This document shows, piece after piece, positions 1 through 12,800 of a stretch of 64,000 nt of DNA. A program made the translations under genes and the position numbers. The notes beneath the pieces are model-generated. The model did no database searches, had not been told where the DNA came from, and was given only the letters and a program-made list of their open reading frames with translations. The DNA is from Apostichopus japonicus (taxonomy: Eukaryota > Echinodermata > Holothuroidea > Aspidochirotida > Stichopodidae): contig NC_092572.1 of NCBI RefSeq assembly GCF_037975245.1, positions 12,746,769 to 12,810,768 of the forward strand, given 5' to 3'. Each line of letters starts with the position of its first letter. Position 1 is the first letter of the stretch.

Positions 1-526
1 AGTCCCCCCCCATCCCATACCACCCTTTGTTAATTCTTTTTATATTATGTTCTGAGAAATTTACATTCATAAGTTATTTATGTTTGATATTAATGAAACT
101 AATAAATCTAGGACACAAGAAAGGCAATTGAGGTCTTGTTTAATTGTCTGCATGACCAACTTTCAGCTATAAGTAATATGTTTGAAGTCAAGTTAAGCAG
201 ATCAATGAATATTCATTGATATTTTGCTCTCAGATAACATAAGTCATGTGACAATAACAGTTGGCTGCGATTGGTCTCCAAGACATTCTTCAAAGGATGA
301 TTAACCTGAATTGTTGGATCAGACCATTTTACATGCAGACATATATCTCAAACTATTTATGGTATTTTTCGTAATGCCCAACCACCAGTCTCAAGATCAC
401 TGAATTTGACAGTCCAATGTCTGTAGGGGTTATCTCTAAATCATGTGACACCCTACACTAAATCTGTACTTGTTACACCTACACCATGTGACCCTACACT
501 ACATCATCATCTCATTATATTTGTAC
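1..526. other. Intronic (or 3' flanking) sequence left of the last visible exon
   Basis: The last visible exon ends in phase 1 with a clean GTACAA donor, so the gene continues to the left of the window and this stretch is its intron. It is AT-rich with no coding signal. Positions 201-220 form a perfect 20-base palindrome, ATCAATGAATATTCATTGAT. Confidence 0.6.
201..220. repeat. Perfect 20-bp palindrome
   Basis: ATCAATGAATATTCATTGAT reads the same on both strands. The core AATATTCAT recurs as a common word elsewhere in the introns (for example near 33414 and 33505), so this may be part of a dispersed repeat rather than a binding site. Confidence 0.6.
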
Positions 527-807
527 CTGTTAAATCTGCCTCTGGATTCGGTACGGAAGCTCCCCCAGTGCAATAGTAACCTGCAGAACAGTTTCCGGTC
601 GGGTAAGCGAGTTCTTCCTGGTCACAGTACATGCCAGCTAGACAGCTGAAAGGAGACACACTACCTGTTGGACAGTAACTGCCCATCGGACACCGACCTC
701 CCTGGGAGGCTAACGATGGCTGGGCGAACTGAGATCCATTGATACAGTACCAGCCTTCATCACAGGGCCCTGTGGGCCAATCCAGACCAGGGACCTCACA
801 ATACATG
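527..807 (-). CDS. Exon 32 of the GCC-repeat gene (last visible)
   Basis: 281 bp, residues 2048-2142. The acceptor is CTTCAG before 807 and the donor is GTACAA; phase 2 in, phase 1 out. Nine cysteines in repeated G-x-YC turns such as PTGPCDEGWYC and MGSYCPTG. Sequons are NGS and NCS. The donor shows that at least one further exon lies outside the window. Confidence 0.88.
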
Positions 808-3800
808 CTGAAGACAAAAAAGTACGAGATTAATCAACACTACTGTGACTTAGTGGTGGAAAAGTTTCTAGAAAACATGTGAATATTCCCAAGACGATTT
901 GGGTTTTAAGTATTAGTACTACACTACAAATTATGTTATCTATGCTCAAGATATTAACTGCAAGGATACAAATTGTAAGGTAAAATTGTTATCAAAAGCA
1001 CATCGTTTATTGATAAACTGGTTACTGTGTGAAATACGATTCGCAAGAAGTATAAAATAAAAAGATGCTTACCCTGGTAGACAAAGGACGCAGTCACTTT
1101 CTTCAGACCTTCCTGTGAGGTTATTAAATGTACCCTCGGGGCAGGGATACTCGTAGGCATAGGTGGTCCTCACGGGACAGTAGTACCCCGCAGGGCACTC
1201 TTCAGGGACTGTACTGTTCTGAGGACAATAGTATCCCGTGGGGCAGTTACGACAGGAAGAGCGGCCGGTTTCGTTATTGTAGCGACCAGCAATGCATGCT
1301 ACAGGGTTAGGGGAGCCCACTGGACAGTAAAAACCTGTAGGTAAGAACAGAATTGTAAGGAATGATAACAATTTAACATTGAAATAACATTACCACCTTC
1401 TGCCCAATGCAGGTAATTCATTCTGGATGGTGGAAGTGTCTTTACTGCAGATACAAAAGACATAGAACTATTAACTGCGACTGTAAAATATTCATCCTCA
1501 TCATTCTTTCATCTATGCTCTAAATTAAAGGATATTCATTCACATCATCCTTTCATCTATGCTCTAACTTAAAAGAATATTCATTCTCATCATTCTGTCA
1601 TCTATGCTCTAATTTAAAAAGATATTCATTCTTTTTATCTATGCTCTAACTTAAAAGGATATTCCTTCTCTTGGTCAGTCTCTCAGAAGCAAAACACAGT
1701 TTCCATCTGTCAAATTTATAATTGATACAATTTTAATCTTTTCTCTCCTTTCAAGATTGTTGATAGTGATGCTTACCAGTGGGACATTCTTCGCCTTCAA
1801 TACCGTCGGTGGGTCTAATGGACGCAGATCCTTCGTTACAGTAATAACCAGCATCGCAGTCCCCTGCTTCCACCGTCATGTTGTAATCTGGACAATATTT
1901 ACCAGCTGTGCAAGGCGTACATTCCTCTATAGCTCCAAGATGTGTGGAAGAGCTGAACAGATGAGCAGATGAGCATAGAGAACATTTTTTGTATGTACTT
2001 AGTAAAGTTACACTGAAATACTCAAAACAAGATTCTGCATTTGTTCAAAATTTTATCATAACTTACACAAGCATTACTCAAACTTAGATAACAAGTAAAC
2101 AAGAAGAATACTAAAGGTTAACAAAGAGATTAAGTATTGAATTTTTGCTTCGATATTCAAATATTTCGTTGCCAAGTGAACTTGCCATTCTGAGAATAAT
2201 CACATGTAAATAGCAAAGCAAATCAAGTCAACAAACAAAAAATTGATCCTTTAACCTTCATTTATGTAAAAAAAAGCTTGAAAAGTGGAACAAACGACCA
2301 ACATCATGATTGAAGTTACAAAATCCAATAGTTTTGCAAAAATGTGCCAAACAACAACTTACGCTAATCTCAGTAAAGCCAGCCAGGGACTTGCACTTGC
2401 AAAGGGTTTCACCATTTGAACATACAATGGTTCTTTATGAAACATAAACAAGTATTCTGACATATTGTTACCTGAAGGAGCCAGGCGGACATGGGTCCGG
2501 GTTGCCGCTACCTTCCTCACAATAGAAGCCCTCGGGACAGATGCTAAAGTCAGCACTGTATGTGTCATCGAAGGGTCCAGCCTGAATGGCCCTGGTTATG
2601 GACCAGTAACCAGCACTGGTTAGTCCGGTCGGTTCTGCAAGCCCTTCCGTCTCACAATAGTGTCCTGGTTAAAACAAGAAATTTTATTGTTATTACAGTA
2701 ACTAATAAACTTAAAGAATACAACGCTAATTTCATGTAAGACTGTCCTGCTGATGAACTGTTGATAAACCAATGGATTCATTGGTTACTTGCTCATTAAT
2801 ATTCATTTCATGACAAAATCAAGGAGGATATCATCATTTTGCTCAAATGAAATCTTATATTCTTAGAAATAGTCGGTAGACTTTGGGAAAATATCTGCCG
2901 AACAGACGAAACTGTATTAACTAAATTTTAGACAAAATATTTCCAAAACTATCAAATTGTATTTCTATTTTTGTTTAAGAGTACAAGTAAACCAGAAACA
3001 GATGACACACTGAAAACTTTTAAACATATTGAGAAATCAAAATTTCTTAGTAATTTTTCTTCATCTTCACATGCAAATATCTATCAGAAATATCGCTGTT
3101 TCTGTAGGATATACGGTGATAGGTCGACAGTGTTTTGGTCAAGAAGATAAAGGCAGTGGCACCAGAAGCAATGAAAATCTAGCTTCGGGAAGGTTGTGGG
3201 CCTAGCCAAAGTAAGGTTGGTTTCTTCATCCGGGAGAAATTCAGTTTTCCTATCTCAAATGGTCTTCAAAATTTTAAAAATCCAAAATGAGCCAAACTGT
3301 AAATTGGTCAGCCACCCAACGTGAAGTATTAAGTTAGAAGTTTGAAGAGTGAGCTCATGAATATACATGAGTATTTAAATGTAATGACTCACCTGGTATG
3401 CAGTCACTACAATGAGAGAGTGCTGACATTCCTGTCCGATTACCGAATGTACCCCTTGGGCAGGCCAGGGGGTCAGATGAAGCATCAGCTCCTCCTAGGC
3501 AGTAGTAACCTGAAAAGATGAAATAAATAACATTACAGCTAAAAACAAGTCATAACATGCATTTTTTATATTTTTTTATTTTCCAGCTGTAACTTTTATT
3601 TAAATTCAGTGGTCCAATACTTTATTATTATCTCCATCACCACCAAAGGAAAGAACACATAATGTGTTACTTTAGGTCACAAAACTTGCCACAAGGGCAA
3701 AGAAATAAGGAAAATCACCCAAAGATTGCAAATGATGACCTGAAACATTACAACAAATTTGTGGGACACAATATTTTCTGTAATAGACTAAATGGTCAAT

Positions 3801-6800
3801 AGCTCACATCTTTAGGAGCAAGCAAATGATTGTTTAGTCATAAGAGATGTCAGTCAGACTTGGGATATCTAATTAAGAAGAAAAGTATTTTTAATGGCTT
3901 GTTCAGAACCATGCCATGTCACAACCTCAACACAAAGTACCACTTTAAGTAATTGCTATAAGAATACATAGGAGCTATGGAACATGTTAATATGGTTTGA
4001 TAATTAATCACATAAAGAGTAATGATGAAACTGATAGCTTTACAAATTTTGTACTATTTCTGTTCAAATGGGAACAGGTGAAAGATTACTTCACAAGAAT
4101 AGAATTTGATTTGTTAATCACTTAATCAATCAGCCAATCAAATCAATCGATCAATCTCACCTTCGGGGCAATCGTATGGATCGGTCTCCGGTTCGCAGAT
4201 CAATCCCGGCGGACACTCCCAGCATTCTGAGAGACCTGAGATGTTAGAGTAGGTTCCATAGGTACAGAGAACCGGCTCATAAGATCCCGATGGACAGTAG
4301 TAGTGCTTAGGACAGACATTACCAGTGGTGTTGTCGAATGGATCGGGCCTCTCGGCTCTACCAGTGCAATAGAATCCAGGCCAGCAGTCACCTACAAAGA
4401 AAAGATTAAAAGAAAAATTATTAAGGTTGTTACTCTCTCACTGGAACATCTGTAAGTAGGAATTGGATAAATAAGTTTTTATACGTTTTACTCAAGGTGA
4501 ACTTTATCTTTATAGAGCAACATTTAATCGAGTAAAGACATTCTGAAAAGAAGAAACTAGCAAACATATGGAAAGTGTAGATTCATGACCATAACATAGG
4601 GTCTCGTCTTAACATGAGGTCCTCTCTTGTTTGTTTAAAACTTTCTTGACCAACTTGTTTCTTAGGTTAAGTATCTTCAGTCAGTGCTTCCTACACTGAC
4701 AATATCTATATGTCTATCTATCTATGTCCCATAGCTTGAGGGTCGTTGGGGCGACATGATGACACAACACAAGCTTTCAACAATTCACGATCGTCAGCTG
4801 TTCTTATGAGCTGGTTGAAGTCCATCCCAGTCCAGGTTTTTATGTTGTCAATCCAGGTTTTAACCGGCCTAGAAAGCTACAAATGAAAGACATCTACTGT
4901 TTCATCTTCTTCTTGTTTTCTTTCCAATGATCTTATTTCAAACTTTTTTTCTCAAGTATTTGTGAATAGCTGCAACTAGTTGACCCCTCACCATGATATA
5001 CTAAACAGGCTGTAATAGTTACATAGAAATGCATTACATTACAAATCTTTGGTCACCTGATGAGTCACATGACCATACTCACCTATCTCAAGAGGAGCTC
5101 CAGTCTCATTGCAGAACTTTCCAGGGTTACAATCTTTGCAGTCCAGCTCAGACTCTGCCCCTAAGAAGTCTAGATAAGTTCCCTTGGGGCAATCAACCAT
5201 ATATGTGGTACCTTCTGGGCAGTATTTACCCTCATGACACTGGTCACCCCATGTGATAATGGTTTGATCTAAGAAGAAGACAAAACAACACAGATCATAC
5301 ATTTTCCATTCTTAGTTGTGATAATGGTTATGTATACAAAGCAAACTTATGATATGCATGAAACTGGTTACCCAAAGAGATGGAGCTAGAAAGCGTAACA
5401 AAATACCATTAACACTGATCATCCCACATGGTAATGGTATAATCTAGAAGCCCTAACATATTCTTTCTCTTTTAATACTGGTACCCAATGTGATAATGCT
5501 TTACTCTAAGAACTATTGCAGAGAACAATTCACTCTTGACTGGTTACCCACACCTTATAATATTGGTATGGTCTTGGAAGCATAACATTATACTATTAAC
5601 ACTGATTACCCATGTGATAATGGTTTGATCTAGGAACTATAGCAGGGAACTATTAACTCAAGACTGGTTACTAACATCTTAAGATAATGGCATGGTCTTT
5701 GAAGTATAGCATCATACTATTAGCACTGATGACCCATGTGATAATGGTTTGATTAAGAAACTATAGCACAGAGCACAGAACTATTGACTCTAGACTTGTT
5801 ACCCACACCTTATAATATTGGTATGGTCTTGGAAGCATAACATTATACTATTAACACTGAATACCCATGTGATTATGGTTTGATCCAGGAATCATAATGC
5901 AATAGTCACTCAATGTAATATATATAGCTTCTTCACAGACAAAGCTTTGACATTGATCAAAGCATAATATAAAATACAAGTACATGCACTTAAATAACCT
6001 TATAATTAATGGACAAACAGACTATTCGATTTTGAATCAATTTAATTTGAAAATTTTTAGTTGTTGTTGAGGGCAAGGAGAGACACAGGTGGTGTAAGGG
6101 TACAGAGTGAACAACAGAATTTCTTCCAAAGTTCTCATGTCGGTAAAGTTGCAAGAACATATTTGTAGTTTCCCAATATTTACATACCATCAGACGGATC
6201 ATCGTTGTACACAGGGGTGGCGAATAAACCGTTGAGGTAACAGATGTGTCCAGCAGAGCAGAGACCGGTAGGGGCGATAGCACCCCTGTCACTGCAGTAG
6301 TAACCAGGGGGGCAGTCTGTACAGTTACCAATATGAGTCTGATGGGTGAGGTTGGAGTAAGTACCCGGTGGGCATAGCTCATGAGTGTATGCACCCTCTC
6401 CACAATAGGAACCTACCAATGAATGGAAGAAGGTGTAAAAGACCTTGATGGATAGTGAAAGCTTTGTTTCTCTTTCTCTGATCTTGTACACCAGAGGATG
6501 AGGGGAAAGATGCATAAAAATACATCAGATACTTAACCCTTCTTTCCAAAAGCCTAGAGAAGAATTGGTTAACTACCTTCTTTTTTTCTTTCTTCAGGGA
6601 GTCTTCTACATTGTTAAGCTATTGTATGTTTTATAGAAGACTCCCTTTCACATTGTATATTTGCACGTGAAAAAACCAAATAAATCAAATCAAATCAAAC
6701 CTTGACAACTACAAGTAGAATATCACCAAAGCCTCTTTTTGTAATTAGTTCCAAAACCTTTCCCTGATTCAATTTTTTATTAGTTCCCTCACTCTGCAGG

Positions 6801-9800
6801 ACAAGATGGCAGCATTGTCCTGGCTTCTGAGTACAACAGAATCCCTCTTTACAGATAAATGATTAATGTTATTTTGCTAAAATTCTCTTTTTCTCACAAA
6901 CAGTTTGTCTTTGAAGAAGATCCTACTAGCATCGAAATATCAGGCCCTTTCACTTACAATATTTTTACATACACAGGGTTTTGAGGTAGGTAGGCATCTG
7001 TATGTTAACCTTTTTTTTTATTCTCTCTCTCTTTAAACTTAGACGCATCTTTCATGCCCACTTTAACCAAATTGTGCACTACAAAGATTAGTGTTCAAAT
7101 TTTGCATACCAGTATTGACAGCCCTCAAGTTTGTCAAACATAAATTACCATGGTTCCTGTATACAAAAACTGCTATACATCTTTGCACTTCTATAGCAAT
7201 CTGCCCATTTTGAATGGCATTTTTCATGGCACTTTTGCATGGCATTTTGCAAGACATTTTGCATGGCATTTTGCAAGACATTTTGCATGGCATTTTGCGA
7301 TACAATGCCCTATAGATTATTCCCTGTGGTTGATGACAACGGCTAGCAGGACAATAATTCATGTTTTTGATGGCTTTCTCCTGTAAAAATAATACCTCCC
7401 TCTTCAATAGAAATGAAATTGATATGAAACAAAGAAAAATGCCTACTTCTCCTAAAAATTACAATATTTATATTTAAAATCCACAAAAATATCGTTGATG
7501 ACACATACCTGCAGGACATGTGGTCATTTCTATGGCAGCTTTCTCGGGACAATAGAATCCCTCCTCACACGTAAAGCATTCTCCTGCTCTATCATAGGGC
7601 ATGTACGTTCCAAGATCGCAGGGAGACTGGCGGGTAGATCCCGACTCGGAGAAATAACCCGGTTCGGTCACGGTCTGGTTCGGAGTTCTGGACCCACCGG
7701 TACAGTAGTATCCTGGACTACAAGGTCCAGTGGGTTCTGGGGAATGATGAGAAAAAATAGAATATGGCTGAAATGTGACTTTTAGTTGATACTTTTATAA
7801 GTTAATGAACAACAGAAAAAACTGACTGAGAAATTACAAACAATGGTAGAAGAAATTCATGGTTGGAATTTGAACCATTGACCTCCTCTGGATTTCTTTG
7901 CCTCTTTTCCTTCATGTAATACTGTCTAACTTCAGGAGGATAAACTTCTAGCAGATTTGAGGAGGTTTTCCTTAATCGATAGTCATTTTAATTAAGAGCT
8001 TATTCTCTCTGTTACTTTCCTAAAAGCAAATACTGAATCATTTTCTACATAGCCTTTAGCAATCAGGTACATTATTATATGATTCCTTAAGTAGTCAGGT
8101 ACCATATAATTGATTCCCTAAGCAGTCAGCTACTATAGTATTTTGACTTTTGAGTGGTTGAGTACACTATAATTTGATTCCTTGTGCAGTTGGGTACCCT
8201 ATTATCTTGATTCCTTAATGTCAGTTGCCTTATTGTTTGATTACTTAAGCAGTTGGGTGAGCTATAACTTGATTCATTAAGCAATTTGATACCTTATTAT
8301 TTGTTTCCTTAAGCAGTCAGTTACATTATTGTTGATTCCTTGAGCAGTAAGGTAACATATAGATTGATTACCTAAGCATTCAGGTAATATATATATTGTT
8401 TGTTTCTTGAAGCAGTTTGGTAAGTCATAACTTGATTCATTAAGCAATTTGATACCTTATTCTTTGATTCCTTAAGCATACAGCTAACTTATAATTTGAT
8501 TCCTTAACCACTGTATTTGATTCAGGCACTATATTATTTGATTCCTGAAGCAGTTGGGAAAGATATTAACTTGATTCCTGATGCAGTCAGGTGCCATATT
8601 ATTTTTTGATTCCTTAAGATTTCCAGTCTAATCTGCTCTTTGCAAATAGTTCAAACAGAAACATTGAAAAATAACATTAAACATTGCAAAAATTGCAAAC
8701 ATTCTAGCTTCCTCTTTGAAATCACTCAAACATTACTTACGAGGAGTTCTAGCGTTACTGCAGTAATAACCAGGATCACAGTCAAAACAGTCGTAGTGGT
8801 TGATGGCTCCCGAAGTATTACTGTAGGTGCCAGGCGGACAGGGTAAACTCTCATAGGAACCTGTGTAGTAACATCAAATATATGAGATTATCACGCAGTG
8901 GTATGCACTGAAAAGAGGTGATATCAGTCCACCCAAATGGTTCCCCCTTCGTTACCTCTGCTTTCCCCTCTCCCAAGAAAATGCCAAAAGGTATCACTGA
9001 CAGAGGCAGCCTTTACAATTTGTTACAAATTAAGATGCAAACACCAGAAAGTGACCCTCAGAATTTGGTTCAGCTTAATAATGGCCAGATGTGTGAACAA
9101 CATCGGCAGTAGCAAATGGTAACAAAATTTTTAATATTGGACTTTTTTTTTACTTCGCAATTCCAGATTCCAAGTTCTTTCACTACATCATTAATCTGTG
9201 TAGGACCACTCAAATAAAGAAAAGGAGACATTTGTTTCTTTCTTAGAAATATCTTAAACAATAATACCTTCCTCATTATGTATCCTTCACAAAGAGGCAC
9301 AGTTCCTATGGATATTACCTAGTGAGGATTGTGGATGATGTGGGGGAGATGAACATTACAGGAATGAGCCTAGGGTAAAAAAACAATCACTGAACTTTGT
9401 GGGTGATACTATACTAATGTCAAAGGCGCCAGCACGCAGTGCGACACAGTTACAGTTGGGAACATTATGAAACTTCAGAGAAAAAATTGCAGCATAGGCT
9501 CCAGTTTGAATATGCTACAGTGTGTAAGGATAATAGTTTTTGTCACCCTGCAGGTTGGGTATCCATCGGTAATGAAAAACATGCGAATGACGGATCAAAT
9601 GATACAATGCTGCTGATAGAAATTCACAGAAATTGAGGTGTAAATCTTGGAGGTAGAAAAAAATCACAGAAATCTGTGAATTCGCAGAAAAAGCTCATGC
9701 CTGACATTAGTAAACATACCAAGTGGACAGTAACCACCAGCAGGACATATCTCTCCGGTCACTCCATCTGTAGGGTCCGAGGTATACGCTCCCTCGTAGC

Positions 9801-12800
9801 ACACATAGCCCGGGTCACAGGGGCTCCTTGGTAGGGTCAGACCGGGAGCATCACAGTACCAACCAGGGTCACATAGGGGACAACTCTCAAGACTTGGAAG
9901 TACTGTCAACAACAACAAAAATATTTGTCAGAAAGGGTGAATTTTCTTCTTCTTTTTTTGTTAAATAATTTCCAAAACATCCCATATAATTATCTAACAT
10001 TTCACCATAAACTGATTTCTGTAATTAAATCAAGTCTATTTTCTGAATGTAATCCCTAGCATAGAAATGGTTACATAAGGAACTGCAAACGACTAAGGGC
10101 TGGATAGTTCGACTGGTAGAGAATAGGGTCACCACTGTGTCAAAAAAGAAAAAGAATGTAAACATATTCTTAAAAAGCGCATTACATGTAAAAACATCTC
10201 AACTCTTCGAACAACATATAAATTGCAAGCTATGAAATAAAAATTATCAAATTCTGTAAGAATTAGAAAAGTTAAACTCTTTGATACACGAATATTATGT
10301 TAAATATCAATACATAAACAATTCGACTGCCAAGCTGCAGTGTTCTACCCAGCCAGGCTGCAGAAGGCTGCAGCTTCCCACCAGCTTCTGTACTTTTGAC
10401 ATAGTATCTTAGTCTGATGTCACTGACTTGATTCTTGTTTTGGATACTTACATGTTGCGTTCCCGTATCTGCCGATGGGACAGGGATAGGACGCTGAGAT
10501 GTTTGCTGGGCAGTAGTAACCCCGGGGGCAATCTATGGGTGTACCAGTACCGAGGGGACAGTAGTACCCAGCTGGACATGGCCTACAGTCCTCCACATAG
10601 CGTCCTCCAGTGGTATCTATATAAGTACCACCTGGACAAGGAACCTTGTGACAGAGAATTAAAATATGAATTAAAAAAAAGGTCATTGATTCACATGAAG
10701 CAGGCAAATGTGTTATTGGCATTGCAGCTGGATATGAATATGCATTATGATAATCACCTATGGAGAGCCGATAATTAACCTTGCAAAACAGTTTCATAGA
10801 GCAAACACATAAACCACTGTAAGATCTGGCAACTTAGGGCTGAATGGCAGCATTGGTAATATAAACAAAGCTTTAAGTACCTCGTGGACAAGGGACGCAA
10901 TGAAGAGTAAATACTTACATCCAGATGATAAAGGCCAATGTACCAACGGCATGGCAGTTGTGTATGAATATGCACCAATGACATGGCAGTTGGGTATGAA
11001 TATGCATTAGCTAATCCCCATGGGAGGCTGTTACATAACCAACCAGAGCAGCAACATCAAAACAATAACCTGGCCATTAGCTTCTGACAAGCATCCTTGC
11101 CAAGAATTCATTTTATATTTTACCAGCAGTGTCGGTAGAGTGCAGGATTAGGGTTTTTTTGTGGTGAATGCTCTCAATTCTGATTGAATTAACAAAGTTA
11201 CTTTCAATAACTTCTTCATAATAATTACTAGTCACATTTCTTAACGAATAGTAAGTCATTAACAGGTTAACAGTTTTAGCTGATTGTTGAGGGTTTATCT
11301 ATTGATGTGAGACAAACTTAATTCCTTACTAGCACCAAAACACTACCCTCTGCGATTTTTCCAATAGGCAAATGGTTCATTTACATCAAACAGCATGCAG
11401 CCGTGCATACAATAACTCATAAATCTTGTTGGACAACCCAGCTTCCCCAATTCTAGCAAAATCTTATGAGAATGTTCAGATGCCAGAATGGTGAAGTTGC
11501 AAACTTTGTTACAAAGCAGCCTTGCAGAGACACATTTGAAGTAGACTTACCTGTTTCTGACCGTATGATCCAATAGTAGATGGGGTAGTGGCGTAGGTGT
11601 TGGTGATGTTGGTAGGACAGTAGTAACCAAATGTGCACATCCCAGAAGGGGTACTGACACCCTCCAAGCAGTACCGCCCGGCATCACAGGAGGTGCAGTC
11701 TGTGATGGCACCGATGCCCACCAATGGGTTGTAAGTACCCACGGGACAGTTCAGTTCTTCGGGTGTTGCTGTAATAATAATAGAATATGTTGGAGTAAAC
11801 ATTACACAAGAAGTTTATGATATAAAAGGAGGACATCAATGTCCTTCCTGTCCACCCTCTGTCCTTCCAACATCACATCCTCTCCTCTCCCCCTCCCTAA
11901 TACACATCACCTGATTACCAATGGGAAGTTTAACAAATACAGCTATACAACAATGAAGGTATTGTTCTCCTTGGTTGTGGTATGTTTGCCATCCCCATGG
12001 TGCCCCAGCTTGCACACCTGCCCCCTTCACCCCCACCCTGCCCCCTCCCCTTCGCATCATACATTTGCTGTATTTTGTGAGATTGCTTTGTGGAAGTTGC
12101 TTGAGCTGAGAACTGCTTAACAGTGGTTTCTCTGCTTACAACTGTGTTATACAGCCATTTTTCAGACTTCAGTACTTAAACTTCATTAAGAAATAAAGTA
12201 AGGTACTATTGGGACGAGTAAGCCGTACAGAGATGCTTTCAAGAATGTTATGATTTTTGGCTGATTTATAGTGATTGTCATTATCCTGTCAAAGACTTAC
12301 CCTCTGGACAGTACTTTGCCAGGCTGCAGTTAGTAGCTTCATCGAGAGATCTCAGACCACCGCCGCAGTAGAGACCAGCCGGACACCTCTTGTTGTTAAT
12401 CATGTCCACGTAGGACGTGGTGTCATTGTCGCAGTAGTAGCCCGGTTCGCAGGATAGGCACCCGCTCTGACCGGGCTCGGAGTAGTTCCCTACCCCACAG
12501 GGGTCAGGGGTGACGGTCATACTTAGACAGAAGGAGCCCCCGGGGCATTCCCAACAGTCGCTTTCGTACCCCGCGGTGTTTCCAATTAGGGTACCATTGA
12601 CGTCCACTCCATGAGGCATGTAGGTCCCGGCTGGACACTCTACAGGGTTAACTGTGCCAAGCTCACAATAATGTCCTGCCCGGAGAAAGAATGACCGGCA
12701 GTTATTCATTTGTTACGGGAAGGATCAGTTTTTTGGTCTTACACAAAATAAATTGCAAAGAATCTCCAAGGTGATGGAGGGTGTACAATGTATTATGTCA

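Noticed and set aside
5050-5085. Hammerhead ribozyme-like CTGATGAG
   Set aside because: The required CGAAAC partner and stem II are missing.
7150-7407. Overlapping open frames with regular Cys/Met or His/Phe repeats
   Set aside because: They arise from the 24-bp simple repeat at 7226-7300 and lie in an intron.
7860-7910. Minus-strand B-box-like GGTTCAAATTCC
   Set aside because: No A box at a suitable distance and no SINE body could be defined.
10090-10135. tRNA A-box-like TAGTTCGACTGGTAGAG
   Set aside because: No B box or tRNA fold follows; too short to call.
10420-10797. Extension of exon 21 to a 125-codon open frame
   Set aside because: The extra N-terminal residues have no cysteines in module spacing, and a good CACAAG acceptor fits the phase-0 end of exon 20.
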